From contig PTKB01000001.1 in NCBI GenBank assembly GCA_002937555.1, positions 1 to 40,846 on the forward strand: DNA of 40,846 nucleotides, in the 5' to 3' direction. Below are positions 25,059 through 34,577 of the stretch, piece by piece. This DNA is from Alphaproteobacteria bacterium MarineAlpha10_Bin2. Its GTDB lineage: Bacteria; Pseudomonadota; Alphaproteobacteria; UBA828. How positions within the stretch are numbered: the first letter of the stretch is position 1; each line of letters starts with the position of its first letter. Under the pieces are notes generated by a model. That model worked only from the letters and a program-made list of their open reading frames with translations, was not told the origin of the DNA and searched no databases. The position numbers and the translations under genes are program-made.

Positions 25059-27239
25059 ATGGCCGTTCTTCGCCGCTTTCTGTTCGTCGCCTTCATTTCC
25101 CTGGTGGCGGCGCTGAGCCCCTTGCAGGCGCAGACCCTGGTGCGGGAATTCGATTCTGACGAAGCCGGCAAGAATGTGGTGATGAGCGCAGACTCTCTCA
25201 CTTACGACGAAACCCGCGGCGTCGTTGCCGCCTCGGGCAACGTCGAGATTTCGCAAGGCCATCGTGTGTTGATCGCCGATCATGTGACCTACAGCGAAGG
25301 CCTGGACATGATGACGGCGTCAGGCAACGTCACGCTGTTGGAACCGAGCGGCGAAGTGATGTTCGCGGATTATTTGGAGCTTTCCGACGAAATGCGCGAC
25401 GGCGTGATGCGCAACATCCGTTTGCTGCTGAACGCCGATACCCGCATTGCCGCCAACAGTGCACGGCGCAGCGGCGGCAACCGCACGGAGATGAGCAAAG
25501 CGGTGTTTTCGCCTTGCAAGCTCTGCCCGCTGCACCCGGAAGAGGCGCCGCTGTGGCAGATCAAGGCCGTCCGCGTTGTGCATGACCAGGAAGCGCGCGA
25601 TATCGCCTATTACGACGCATGGCTCGAAATGTTCGGCATTCCGGTCCTGTATGCGCCCTATTTCGAGCATCCCGACCCGACCGTAAAGCGCCGCTCGGGC
25701 TTGTTGGCGCCCACTTATGGCTCCTCCTCCACCCTCGGCTTTCAACTTACAACGCCCTATTACTGGAACATCGCGCCGCATCGGGACGCCACCTTCAAAC
25801 CAAAATTCACCAGCGAAGAGGGTGTGGTTTGGGGCGCCGAATACCGCGAGCGCACCTTGACCGGCGACTATTCCGTCGACGCCAGCATTGCATATGGCGA
25901 CGAGCGCGACGATGACGGGGCCAAAACCGGGAGCAGCGGATTTCGCGGCCATCTGTTCAGCGATGGCCAGTTTCAATTAGACCCGGTGTGGAACTATGGT
26001 TACGAGTTCGAGCGCGCGAGCGACGACACCTTCCTCAGTTTTTACCGCATCAATTCCCAAGATACGCTGACCACGCGGCCCTATATCGAAGGCATCAACG
26101 GCCGTAACTATGCGAGCGGCAACGCATATTTCTTTCAGGGACTCGAAATCGACGACGAGCAGGATCAAATTCCGTTCGTTCTGCCACTCCTTGATTTCAA
26201 CCATCGGGGAACGCCCGGCGCGTTCGGCGCCTTTAACAGCTTCGACGCCAATTTCATGACGCTCCACCGCATCGATGGCGCCGACAGCCGGCGCCTCTCT
26301 TTGGAAGGTGGCTGGCACCTGTCGCATATCGGCCGCTCAGGCAGCGTCTACCGCCTGTCGGCGACGATTCGTGGCGACGCCTATCACGTCAACAATGTCG
26401 ATACGGCGGGCACCGCACGCACCACCCATGCGCGGGGATTTACCGGCCGCCTGCGTCCCGAATTGATCGCCGAATGGCGACTTCCGCTCGTGCGCCGCAC
26501 CGGAGCCATTCAGCAGTTGGTGGAGCCCATCATTCAGGGGATCCTGAGCCCTTATGGCGGCAACCCGGGCGAAATACCCAATGAGGACAGCCAGGATTTC
26601 GAATTCGACGATACCAAACTGTTCAGCAACAACCGCTTCACCGGGCTCGACCGGGTAGAGAGCGGCCCGCGCATCAATTACGGCCTGCGCTTTGGCTTTT
26701 TTGGCGCCGGCGGCGGCCGCACCCAAGGCATGATCGGCCAAAGCGCCCGCGTCAAAGAAGACGACACCTTTAACAAGGGCAGCGGTTTGGAGGAAAATTT
26801 TTCCGACTATGTGGGACGTATTCACATTTCGCCCGGGGACATATTCGATCTCGCCTATCGCTTCCGTCTGGCGCGGGATAATTTCGCTGCGCGGCGCAAC
26901 GAAATCGATTTTGCGGCCGGGCCACGAGCCTTCCGGGTCAATATCGGATACGCGCTGTTGGAAGAGCAAATCCCGGAGAGCGATACTACCGCGTTTGCCA
27001 ATCGGGAAGAAATCGCCGCCACCGCAGAGGCCCGGATCACTAGTTTTTGGCGCATTGGCGCCGGCACGCGGCGCGATTTGACGGGATCCGGCGGCACCAT
27101 CAATTGGAACGGCGCCCTCACCTACGAGGATGAATGCCTGTTGTTCGCGACCCGGATCACTAAGAATTTCACCCGCGACCGGGACGTGCAACCGGAGACG
27201 AGCCTATTGTTTACAATTCAGTTTAAACATTTGGGTTAA
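25059..27239 (+). CDS. lptD: LPS-assembly protein LptD (outer-membrane beta-barrel)
   Basis: Predicted 726-residue outer-membrane protein that, with LptE, inserts LPS into the outer leaflet. Signal peptide residues 1-25 (VAFISLVAALSPLQAQ). The OstA/LptA-like periplasmic jellyroll follows (about 35-150: ADSLTYDETRGVVAASGNV, GHRVLIADHVTY), then the C153-KL-C156 pair, and a 16-20-strand barrel rich in alternating aromatic residues, ending TSLLFTIQFKHLG with a terminal hydrophobic strand. Only one Cys occurs near the C-terminus (EDECLLF), so one interdomain disulfide is possible, against two in E. coli. Confidence 0.94.
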   Translation: MAVLRRFLFVAFISLVAALSPLQAQTLVREFDSDEAGKNVVMSADSLTYDETRGVVAASGNVEISQGHRVLIADHVTYSEGLDMMTASGNVTLLEPSGEVMFADYLELSDEMRDGVMRNIRLLLNADTRIAANSARRSGGNRTEMSKAVFSPCKLCPLHPEEAPLWQIKAVRVVHDQEARDIAYYDAWLEMFGIPVLYAPYFEHPDPTVKRRSGLLAPTYGSSSTLGFQLTTPYYWNIAPHRDATFKPKFTSEEGVVWGAEYRERTLTGDYSVDASIAYGDERDDDGAKTGSSGFRGHLFSDGQFQLDPVWNYGYEFERASDDTFLSFYRINSQDTLTTRPYIEGINGRNYASGNAYFFQGLEIDDEQDQIPFVLPLLDFNHRGTPGAFGAFNSFDANFMTLHRIDGADSRRLSLEGGWHLSHIGRSGSVYRLSATIRGDAYHVNNVDTAGTARTTHARGFTGRLRPELIAEWRLPLVRRTGAIQQLVEPIIQGILSPYGGNPGEIPNEDSQDFEFDDTKLFSNNRFTGLDRVESGPRINYGLRFGFFGAGGGRTQGMIGQSARVKEDDTFNKGSGLEENFSDYVGRIHISPGDIFDLAYRFRLARDNFAARRNEIDFAAGPRAFRVNIGYALLEEQIPESDTTAFANREEIAATAEARITSFWRIGAGTRRDLTGSGGTINWNGALTYEDECLLFATRITKNFTRDRDVQPETSLLFTIQFKHLG

Positions 27240-27274
27240 GCCGGCAGTCTGGACGCGTATCCGGTCAAAGAAGG

Positions 27275-27302
27275 TTGCCGGAGAGCGCCAGAGGGTTATA
27301 AA
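27275..27302 (+). promoter_or_regulatory. Possible promoter before surA
   Basis: TTGCCG (27275-27280), a 16-base spacer and TATAAA (27297-27302), 11 bases before the surA ATG. There is no Shine-Dalgarno in between, so the leader would be very short. Moderate match only. Confidence 0.35.
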
Positions 27303-27313
27303 TCTGGCATAGA

Positions 27314-28603
27314 ATGTTGAACAGGGTCGAAATATCGTCCATCCGAGCTGTCCTCGGGGCGGCGCTTCTGTTCGCGGCTGTGGTCGGTGCGCTGATTCAG
27401 CCGCAAAGTCCGGCGCGCGGGCAGGAGATCATGCGCATCGCTGCCGTGGTCAACGACGACGTCATTTCAATCTATGACCTGGCGGCTCGGGTCAAAATTG
27501 TCGTCGCGTCATCCAACTTGAGGGATGCGCCGGAGCTGCGCCGCCAAATCGCGCCCCAAGTCTTGCGTACGTTGGTGGACGAATATCTTCAAACCCAGGA
27601 AGCGGCCCGCCTGGATATCGCTGTTACCGAGCGCGATATTGAATTTACCATCGACCAGATCGAACAGAAGCGCGGAATGGGTGAAGGCGGATTCGACAAA
27701 TTTGTACGCACCCACCGCCTGGACCGTGATGCGCTCCTCACCCAAATCAGAGCTGAAATCGCCTGGACAAAATTGATCAGGCGCCGGCTGAACTCGGCGA
27801 TCTCAGTCGGTGAGGATGAGATCGACGAAGCTTTGGCACGTCTGGAAAACAGCCGCGGACAACCCGAATACCGGGTGGCGGAAATATTCCTTTCCATCGA
27901 ATCGACCGCCCAGGAGCGGGAGATCATGAAAACGGCGGAGAATTTGCTCACGCAATTGCGCCAGGGTGCAGATTTTCGGGGCATCGCCCGCCAATTTTCG
28001 CAAAGCGCCACGTCGGCCGTCGGCGGCGATATCGGCTGGGTCATCCTCGGCCAATTGCCGGTTGAGATAGACACGATTTTGCCTGCCATGGCGCCGGGGG
28101 ATATTTCGGACGTTGTCCACACGTTCGACGGCGTCCATATCATCAAGCTCATCGACAGGCGTACCGTTTTGACGGCGAACCCCTTGGATTCCCGTCTCCA
28201 TTTGGCGCAGCTCATTGTCGAGGATTTCGGTGCCGACAGCGAGCCGGTGTTGGAACAAATCAGACTATTGCATGCTCAGTCGGAGAATTGTCCCGACATG
28301 CTACGCCAGACCGCCAATTTCACCTCTTCGCAATCAGGTGACCTGGGCGAACTCAGGCTTGGCGACATGCCGCAGGAGCTCAGTCAGGCCGTGCAAGATT
28401 TACAGGCCATGCAGTTAAGCGCGCCGCTTCCGTTCGGCCGTGGCTTCAGAATATTGATGGTCTGCAGTCGGGTAGAGGCCGAGGTCGAACTGCCGACACG
28501 CGAGTCGATGCGCCGGGATATCGGCAACCGGCGTCTGGAATTGCAGGCACGGCGCTATTTGCGTGATCTCCGGCGCACCGCATTTGTCGATTTTCGTGTC
28601 TGA
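27314..28603 (+). CDS. surA: Periplasmic chaperone / peptidyl-prolyl isomerase SurA
   Basis: Predicted 429-residue periplasmic folding factor for outer-membrane proteins, including LptD encoded just upstream. A signal segment (about 8-33) ends near ARGQE. The SurA N-domain follows (about 40-170: RIAAVVNDDVISIYDLAARV). The first parvulin domain is about 185-280 (VAEIFLSIEST, FSQSATSAVGGDIGWV, VHTFDGVHIIKLID). The second parvulin-like domain is less conserved (about 295-395, GDLGELRLGDMPQE). The gene ends with an eight-base overlap with rsmA; pdxA, the usual next gene, is absent. Confidence 0.92.
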   Translation: MLNRVEISSIRAVLGAALLFAAVVGALIQPQSPARGQEIMRIAAVVNDDVISIYDLAARVKIVVASSNLRDAPELRRQIAPQVLRTLVDEYLQTQEAARLDIAVTERDIEFTIDQIEQKRGMGEGGFDKFVRTHRLDRDALLTQIRAEIAWTKLIRRRLNSAISVGEDEIDEALARLENSRGQPEYRVAEIFLSIESTAQEREIMKTAENLLTQLRQGADFRGIARQFSQSATSAVGGDIGWVILGQLPVEIDTILPAMAPGDISDVVHTFDGVHIIKLIDRRTVLTANPLDSRLHLAQLIVEDFGADSEPVLEQIRLLHAQSENCPDMLRQTANFTSSQSGDLGELRLGDMPQELSQAVQDLQAMQLSAPLPFGRGFRILMVCSRVEAEVELPTRESMRRDIGNRRLELQARRYLRDLRRTAFVDFRV

Positions 28604-29456
28604 AACGAGCGCGGATAACAAGATTGAGAGCCTTGCCGAAACGATATCTCGCCATGGCCTGAGCGCCCGCAAGTCTCTCGGCCAGCATTTTCTTCTCGAC
28701 TCAAATCTGTGCGCAAGAATTGCCCGCGCGGCGGCGCCGCTCGACCAAGTGACGGTTCTGGAAGTGGGCCCCGGCCCCGGCGGCCTGACGCGCGCCATTT
28801 TGGAGGCCGGTGCCAAGCGTATCGTTGCGGTTGAGCGTGACAAGCGCTGTGTCGCCGCATTGGGGGAGCTTGTCCGCGCGTGGCCGGGGCGCTTGGAAAT
28901 AATCGAGGCGGATGCGCTCAAAATCGACCTGAATGAGCGTCTTTCCGGACCGGTCAAGATCGTTGCCAACTTGCCTTACAATGTGGGTACGGCCCTGTTG
29001 ATCGGCTGGCTCGGCGCACCGGAACGCTATGACAGCCTCACCCTGATGTTCCAGAAAGAAGTCGCGGCCCGACTGACCGCAGAACCGGCGACGAAAGACT
29101 ATGGCCGTCTCTCCATATTGGCGCAGTGGCGTTGCGAAACGCGCCGTCTGTTCGATGTCAGCGCCAAGGCGTTCACGCCGCCGCCGAAGGTCACCTCCTC
29201 GGTGGTAGAGCTGATACCACGCTTAGCCCCGCTCTTTCCCGCTGCACCGTCGGCATTGAGCCGCGTGACTGCAGCAGCATTCGGCCAGCGGCGCAAGATG
29301 ATGCGCGCCGCCTTGAAAGGACTGGTGGCCGATCCCGAAAAGTTTCTCAGCGCCAACGGGATCGATCCCCAGGCGCGTGCCGAAACTTTGGACATTGAAG
29401 CATTTTGCGCTCTCGCCCGCGCATTGCCGGAATCCAAAGAGCCCCCCGGAGAATAA
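28596..29456 (+). CDS. rsmA: 16S rRNA (adenine1518/1519-N6)-dimethyltransferase RsmA (KsgA)
   Basis: Predicted 286-residue methyltransferase that dimethylates two adjacent adenines in the 3' hairpin of 16S rRNA during 30S assembly. SAM motif I EVGPGPGGLTRAIL, acidic VAVERDKR, and the catalytic NLPYNVGT motif; the C-terminal part has FTPPPKVTSSVVE and AFGQRRKMMRAALKGL. Two GTG starts are in frame, 28563 and 28596. I prefer 28596, which gives MSETSADNKIESL, a normal length, and an eight-base overlap with the surA stop (GTGTCTGA). Confidence 0.94.
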   Translation: MSETSADNKIESLAETISRHGLSARKSLGQHFLLDSNLCARIARAAAPLDQVTVLEVGPGPGGLTRAILEAGAKRIVAVERDKRCVAALGELVRAWPGRLEIIEADALKIDLNERLSGPVKIVANLPYNVGTALLIGWLGAPERYDSLTLMFQKEVAARLTAEPATKDYGRLSILAQWRCETRRLFDVSAKAFTPPPKVTSSVVELIPRLAPLFPAAPSALSRVTAAAFGQRRKMMRAALKGLVADPEKFLSANGIDPQARAETLDIEAFCALARALPESKEPPGE

Positions 29457-29626
29457 TATTACTTGCCTGCGTCAGCTCTTACCGGTATGTCCTCGCCCGC
29501 GATGACCAGATACTTCAAACAGCGACGACGACGCGCTTCGACACAATTCAAGGGTTAGCGCGCGGCGGAGGAACCCGCGGTGCGCCCCTGCCTTCGCACC
29601 ACATTCCACCGTCGAAAGTTCGTGCC

Positions 29627-30121
29627 ATGTTTGAAATCTCCCGCGAGGGGCCAATGGACGGTCCCGCTATCGAAACATTGTTGGATGCCGCCTTCGGTCC
29701 GGCGCGTCACGCCCTGCCTTCCTATTTCTTACGCGACGGCATTGACCCGGTCGCCGAGCTTTGCTTTGTCGCCCAGCAGCGCGGCGTCATCGTGGGCACA
29801 ATTCGATACTGGCCTCTCGCCATCCCGGGCGCGCGGTCGGCGCTTCTCCTCGGCCCCATCGCGGTGGACGCGGCGCATGGCGATCTTGGCATCGGCAGCC
29901 GCTTGATCGAACACAGCCTTAGCGCGGCGCGCGCGCGCGGCCATGACGCCGTGGCGGCCATCGGCGCCGCCGGCTATCTCGGCCGTTTCGGATTTCATCC
30001 GGCGCTGGAATTCGCTCTCGAATTTCCGGCCGCGGTGGCGGCAGATCGATTTCATGCCTTGGAACTGATCCCGAACGCATTGCGCGGCGGTGGCGGCATG
30101 CTGGCACGGTCGAGCGGATAG
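29627..30121 (+). CDS. GNAT family N-acetyltransferase (YhbS-like)
   Basis: Predicted 164-residue acetyltransferase. GNAT motifs: substrate arm MDGPAIETLLDAAFGPAR, strand GVIVGTIRYWPLA, acetyl-CoA loop GDLGIGSRLIEHSL (variant of Q/RxxGxG/A), and AAGYLGRFGFHPAL near the end, the YhbS-type signature. The acceptor is unknown. The frame is open back to 29405, but ATG 29627 starts directly at the domain. The 170 bases between rsmA and this gene hold no other recognisable gene. It converges on gmk with 12 bases between the stops. Confidence 0.83.
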   Translation: MFEISREGPMDGPAIETLLDAAFGPARHALPSYFLRDGIDPVAELCFVAQQRGVIVGTIRYWPLAIPGARSALLLGPIAVDAAHGDLGIGSRLIEHSLSAARARGHDAVAAIGAAGYLGRFGFHPALEFALEFPAAVAADRFHALELIPNALRGGGGMLARSSG

Positions 30122-30133
30122 AGGGCGCCGGAC

Positions 30134-30823
30134 TTAGCTGCGGTCTTCGGTGAGGGAATTCACGAAGGCATCCAATCCGGTATAGCGTTCGCGGCGCGTG
30201 CGCTCGGCATTCAAAATGGCGCGCGCCGCGGCAACGCTGTCGTCAAGCGCCCGATTGATTACGATATGATCATATTCGCCGTAATGGCTCAATTCATCGA
30301 CCGCCTTGGCCATGCGTGCGGCCACGACTTCGGCGCTGTCCTGGGCACGACGCATGAGGCGGCTTTCCAACTCGCTGAGCGATGGCGGCAGCACGAACAC
30401 GCGCACGACGTCTTGCGGCACCGCTTGCGCCAATTGCTGCGCGCCCTGCCAATCGATATCGAAGATTACATCGAAGCCGTCGGCGAGCATTTCTTCGACC
30501 TGATCGCGCGGCGTGCCGTAACTATGTCCGAACACTTCCGCGTGCTCGAGAAATCCGCCCTGCGCTGCCATCTGATCGAACTTGGCTTGGCTGACAAAAA
30601 GATAGTCGCGCCCGTCCAACTCGTCGGGGCGCTTGGGCCGGGTTGTCGCCGAGACCGACATTCGCGTGCCCGGCTCGAGCTCAAGCAGCCGGCGTGCAAT
30701 GGTGGTCTTGCCCGCGCCCGAAGGCGAAGAGAGGACGAACAGAATCCCGCGCCGGGCGATCCGCCCGAATTCGTCACTTCCCTCCCCGGCGCCGGCTTCA
30801 CTCAATGTTTTGCACCTGCTCAC
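30134..30823 (-). CDS. gmk: Guanylate kinase
   Basis: Predicted 229-residue enzyme converting GMP to GDP with ATP. P-loop FVLSSPSGAGKTTIARRL (about 29-46), GMP-binding region SVSATTRPKRPDELDGRDYLF, then FLEHAEVFGHSYGTP and VIFDIDWQGAQQL, all family hallmarks. About 20 extra N-terminal residues precede the core. The start used here is GTG 30823; an in-frame TTG at 30805, nearly at the yicC stop, is an alternative. It overlaps yicC by 26 bases with the GTG start, and yicC-gmk is a conserved pair. Confidence 0.94.
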   Translation of the reverse strand: MSRCKTLSEAGAGEGSDEFGRIARRGILFVLSSPSGAGKTTIARRLLELEPGTRMSVSATTRPKRPDELDGRDYLFVSQAKFDQMAAQGGFLEHAEVFGHSYGTPRDQVEEMLADGFDVIFDIDWQGAQQLAQAVPQDVVRVFVLPPSLSELESRLMRRAQDSAEVVAARMAKAVDELSHYGEYDHIVINRALDDSVAAARAILNAERTRRERYTGLDAFVNSLTEDRS

Positions 30824-31685
30824 GGAACTGATCGATCACGGCCTTGAGCTCGAGCCCGATGTCGCTCAATTGCGCGTCGTTGGATTTAGCGCACAGGGTG
30901 TTGGCCTCGCGGTTCAATTCCTGAGCCAGAAAATCCAGTTTGCGCCCGACCGCGCCGCCTTGCGACAACAACGCACCGGCGGCGGCAATGTGCGTTGCCA
31001 GGCGGTCCAATTCCTCGCGAACATCCGATTTAACGGCGAGGATCGCGAGTTCCTGGGCGAGGCGTTCCTCCAGCGCCGGCGCGCCAGCTTCCAAAAGCGC
31101 CGCAACCTGCGCAGCCAGGCGCGCCTTGGCCGCTTCCGGGCGCAATGACGCGCACTCTCCGGCACGCTGGCTGAGGCGCTCCATCTCTGCTAATTGCGCG
31201 CCGACGATTTCGCCCAGACTGGCGCCTTCCGCCGCGCGCGCTGCGGATAATTCGTCGAGCAACTCGTCCATGCTCGCCTCGATTGCCTTGTCACGCGCCG
31301 CGCAATCGTCGCCAGCCTCGATTTCGTCCACCGGCTCGATGACGCCGCGTAGCGCCAACAGGCCGTCCAGGCCAGGACGCTCAATGCCCTCGGCGCCGCG
31401 ATACTCGCCGGCGAGCGCGATCAAATCGTCAAGCAGTTCCCGGTTCACCCGCACTTGTGACGTTCCGGCCTGGCGCGTGAGGCGCAAATTTATCGAGACA
31501 TTACCGCGCTTGAAGCGGGCCGCCACAGCTTTGCGCAACGCCGGTTCAAGCGCTTCCAGGCCGTTGCCGAGCCGGCAGCGCAGATCGAGGCCGCGCCCGT
31601 TGACGCTCTTTGCCTCCCAAACCCAATCGGCAGTTCCGTCGCGCCCTTCGGCGCGGGCGAAACCTGTCATGCTGTGGACGCTCAC
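30798..31685 (-). CDS. yicC: YicC family endoribonuclease
   Basis: Predicted 295-residue protein of the YicC family; members were shown to act as endoribonucleases in mRNA and sRNA turnover. N-terminal MTGFARAEG and WEAKSVNGRGLDLRCRLG, central charged helices, and the C-terminal DUF1732 signature GRKLDFLAQELNREANTLCA, KSNDAQLSDIGLELKAVIDQ. The family is normally next to gmk, as here. Full length; it begins MSVHSMTGF. Confidence 0.93.
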   Translation of the reverse strand: MSVHSMTGFARAEGRDGTADWVWEAKSVNGRGLDLRCRLGNGLEALEPALRKAVAARFKRGNVSINLRLTRQAGTSQVRVNRELLDDLIALAGEYRGAEGIERPGLDGLLALRGVIEPVDEIEAGDDCAARDKAIEASMDELLDELSAARAAEGASLGEIVGAQLAEMERLSQRAGECASLRPEAAKARLAAQVAALLEAGAPALEERLAQELAILAVKSDVREELDRLATHIAAAGALLSQGGAVGRKLDFLAQELNREANTLCAKSNDAQLSDIGLELKAVIDQFREQVQNIE

Positions 31686-31781
31686 TTTCGCTCCTCCGCC
31701 GCCTGCCGCCGGTCGCGTGGCGGACTATATACCTCGGGCGCAAAAGGCAACAACCGCGCCTTAACGCCGCAGCGGCCTATG

Positions 31782-32786
31782 CTAATCCGCCGCATTCTTT
31801 TGTTGCAGCTTCCGCCAGCGCGCGACATTTTTATTGTGCTCCGCGAGGGTCGCCGCGAAGACATGACCACCGCTTCCATCGGCAACAAAATACAGCGCCT
31901 CGGTGGCCATGGGGTTGAGCACGGCAGCCAGCGATTCGCGCCCGGGATGGGCGATCGGCCGGGGCGGCAAGCCTTTGTGCCGATAGGTGTTGAACGGGCT
32001 GTCCGCCGCCAGATCGTCTTTGCTCAAGGGGCGACCCAGAGGCGCCTCGCCGCCGGTCACGGCGAAGATCACCGTGGGGTCGGATTGGAGACGCATGTCC
32101 TTGCGCAGGCGATTGACGAACACCCCCGCCACCTGCGGGCGTTCCGCCGCGAGTGCGGTTTCCTTCTCGACGATCGAGGCCAGCACCAACGCTTGTTCCG
32201 GCGTGTCGAACGGCAAATTCTCAGCACGGTTCGGCCACAACTCGGCCATGAGTCTATGCATGCCCGCTTCCATGCGGTGGATCAAATCCGTCCGGCTGTC
32301 TCCTCGGCGATAAAAATAAGTCTCCGGGAGAAGCGCGCCCTCGGGCGGAATTTCCGCCATGTCGCCAGCCAGCGCCTCGGCGCTTTCGAGCAAGCGACCG
32401 ATGTCGGCGCTGGTCACACCCTCGGGTATGGTCAAGCGGTGCTCCACGATCCTTCCCGCGCGTATGATTTCCATCGCCTGGCGTGGCGTCACACCGGGTG
32501 GAAATACATACTCTCCAGCCTTTAACGCACTGCTGTGCCCGCTTTGCCACACGCCGACGGCAAACACGTTGGGGTCCTCCACCACGCCCGCTTCATAAAG
32601 TGCCTCGGCGATCTCCCAGACGCCACTTCCCGGCGCAAGCATCAGGGTACGCGGCGTGTCCAGCGTATTGGCCGATTCGAAATTTTGGTCGAGATATATC
32701 CAGCCGGCGATGCAGGCCGCAACAACAATGACGATGGATGCGACAATCCAGATTAGCGCGCGCCGATACGGTGCGGCCAAAGCCAT
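31782..32786 (-). CDS. mltG: Endolytic transglycosylase MltG
   Basis: Predicted 334-residue inner-membrane enzyme that cuts nascent glycan strands and may terminate peptidoglycan chains. One membrane segment (about 10-32) anchors it; a LysM-like subdomain (about 45-110) precedes the YceG catalytic domain. Catalytic E207 is in LASIVEKETAL; SDPTVIFAVTG and FNTYRHKGLPPRPIAHPG are further signatures. It lies six bases downstream of fabF, in the usual fabF-mltG order. Confidence 0.95.
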   Translation of the reverse strand: MALAAPYRRALIWIVASIVIVVAACIAGWIYLDQNFESANTLDTPRTLMLAPGSGVWEIAEALYEAGVVEDPNVFAVGVWQSGHSSALKAGEYVFPPGVTPRQAMEIIRAGRIVEHRLTIPEGVTSADIGRLLESAEALAGDMAEIPPEGALLPETYFYRRGDSRTDLIHRMEAGMHRLMAELWPNRAENLPFDTPEQALVLASIVEKETALAAERPQVAGVFVNRLRKDMRLQSDPTVIFAVTGGEAPLGRPLSKDDLAADSPFNTYRHKGLPPRPIAHPGRESLAAVLNPMATEALYFVADGSGGHVFAATLAEHNKNVARWRKLQQKNAAD

Positions 32787-32792
32787 TGTCGC

Positions 32793-34052
32793 TTAAGCGG
32801 CCTCGCCGATGATCAATGTGGCGTTGGTTCCGCCAAATCCAAAAGAGTTCGACATGGCGCGGCTCACTTTGCGCTCCTTGGCGACCAGCGGCACAAGATC
32901 CAAATCGCAGCCCTCGGAAGGGTCCTCGAGATTAAGCGTCGGCGGAACGACGCCGTTCAGGATCGAGAGGATGGAAAAGATGCACTCGACACTGCCGGCG
33001 GCGCCCAGGAGGTGGCCGATCGAGGATTTCGTCGACGACATCGAGATGCGATCCGCGTCGGCGCCGAACAAGCGCTTGACGGCGTTCAATTCGATCTCGT
33101 CGCCGAGCGGCGTCGAGGTGCCATGGGCGTTGACATAGTCGATATCGCCGGGATTGAGGCCGGCGCTCTTCAGCGCCCGGCTCATCGATTTGAAGCCGCC
33201 GGCGCCGTCCGGCGCCGGCGCGGTGATGTGATAGGCGTCGCCGCTCATGCCGTAGCCCAATATCTCAGCGTAGATATTGGCGCCGCGCTTCTTGGCGTGC
33301 TCATACTCCTCGAGCACCACCACACCGGATCCCTCGCCCATCACGAATCCGTCGCGCGCCTTGTCCCACGGGCGCGACGCCCGCTCGGGCTCGTCGTTGA
33401 AATTTGTGGACAGCGCACGCGAAGCCGAGAAACCGGCAATTCCGAGGCGGCAGATGCCGGCTTCGGCGCCGCCCGCCACCATGACGTCGGCATCGTCCAG
33501 CATGATCAGGCGCGACGCATCGCCGATCGCGTGCGCGCCGGTTGAGCATGCGGTGACGACGGAATGATTGGGTCCCTTGAAGCCGTATTTTATCGAAATA
33601 TGGCCGGATGCCAGATTGATCAAGCTGGATGGAATGAAAAACGGGCTGAGCCGTCGCGGGCCCTTCTCATGCACCAGAATTGCGCCCGTTTCGATGGTTT
33701 GCAGCCCGCCGATGCCGGATCCGATCATGACGCCGCTGCGGTCCTGGTCTTCCTCGCGCTCCGGTTTCCAGCCCGAATCCTCGACCGCCTGGACGGCGGC
33801 GCCGAGCGCAAAGATGATGAACTTGTCCATCCGCCTGGTGTCTTTGCTGGAGACGTATTTCACCGCATCGAACTGGCCGGCCGCTTCGCCGGTGGGCACC
33901 GGCGCCGCGATCTTGGCAGGCAGATCGGAGACATCGAAGCTGTCGATGCCGCGGACGCCGGATTCGGATTCGAGCAGACGCCCCCAACAATGGTCGACGC
34001 CATCGCCAAGCGGCGTGACGAGGCCCATACCGGTGACAACCACGCGTCTCAT
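32793..34052 (-). CDS. fabF: 3-oxoacyl-[acyl-carrier-protein] synthase II
   Basis: Predicted 419-residue condensing enzyme that elongates acyl-ACP with malonyl-ACP in type II fatty acid synthesis. Catalytic triad: C169 in VVTACSTGAHAIGDA, H310 in VNAHGTSTPLGD and H347 in SSIGHLLGAAG. It starts MRRVVVTGMGLVTPLG and ends SFGFGGTNATLII. All residues and the length are normal. acpP lies 88 bases upstream in the same direction. Confidence 0.97.
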   Translation of the reverse strand: MRRVVVTGMGLVTPLGDGVDHCWGRLLESESGVRGIDSFDVSDLPAKIAAPVPTGEAAGQFDAVKYVSSKDTRRMDKFIIFALGAAVQAVEDSGWKPEREEDQDRSGVMIGSGIGGLQTIETGAILVHEKGPRRLSPFFIPSSLINLASGHISIKYGFKGPNHSVVTACSTGAHAIGDASRLIMLDDADVMVAGGAEAGICRLGIAGFSASRALSTNFNDEPERASRPWDKARDGFVMGEGSGVVVLEEYEHAKKRGANIYAEILGYGMSGDAYHITAPAPDGAGGFKSMSRALKSAGLNPGDIDYVNAHGTSTPLGDEIELNAVKRLFGADADRISMSSTKSSIGHLLGAAGSVECIFSILSILNGVVPPTLNLEDPSEGCDLDLVPLVAKERKVSRAMSNSFGFGGTNATLIIGEAA

Positions 34053-34140
34053 GATTCGCGTTCCGTGCTCTGAACGTTGCCCGGATGCGGACTCTGTGAA
34101 GCGGCCATCGGCCGGTCCTTCTGGAGCAGCGCAGCCGGTA

Positions 34141-34377
34141 TCAGGTGATTTGCTCGATGTAATTGACCGCGTCTTTGACGGTCAGGATTTTCTCCGCTGC
34201 GTCATCCGGAATTTCGCACCCGAATTCTTCTTCGAAGGCCATGACAAGCTCGACCGTATCGAGGCTGTCGGCGCCCAGATCATCAATAAAACTGGCGCCG
34301 TCCGTCACTTTATCTTCGTCGACGCCCAAATGTTCGACGACAATCTTCTTAACCCGTGCCGGGATATCATCACTCAT
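34141..34377 (-). CDS. acpP: Acyl carrier protein
   Basis: Predicted 78-residue acidic carrier of growing acyl chains. S38 in GADSLDTVELVMAFEEEF is the 4'-phosphopantetheine site. Full length and typical. About 200 bases separate it from fabG; they hold a TATAAT on the minus strand (34428-34423), about 46 bases before the ATG, and a short GC hairpin (CGGGG/CCCCG). A separate promoter for this abundant protein is therefore plausible, although no clear -35 box is visible. Confidence 0.97.
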   Translation of the reverse strand: MSDDIPARVKKIVVEHLGVDEDKVTDGASFIDDLGADSLDTVELVMAFEEEFGCEIPDDAAEKILTVKDAVNYIEQIT

Positions 34378-34577
34378 TAAACATTCCCTCGGATGTTGCT
34401 TGGCGATCCGTTGAACGAAAGGATTATATGTTCAAACGCTGGCAGGCATAGCCTTGAAATTATCGCGTCAAAGACAAATCTTGGCACGACTCCGGGGCGA
34501 TTCCCCGCCGGCGCGGGCGCTAGTTAACACACTTTCCGGTGCATTGCCACAAGTCAACGCACGGACCTCGCTGGCGC

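Noticed and set aside
26337..27191. 284-codon minus-strand frame opposite lptD
   Set aside because: Shadow of the lptD barrel region; no family features.
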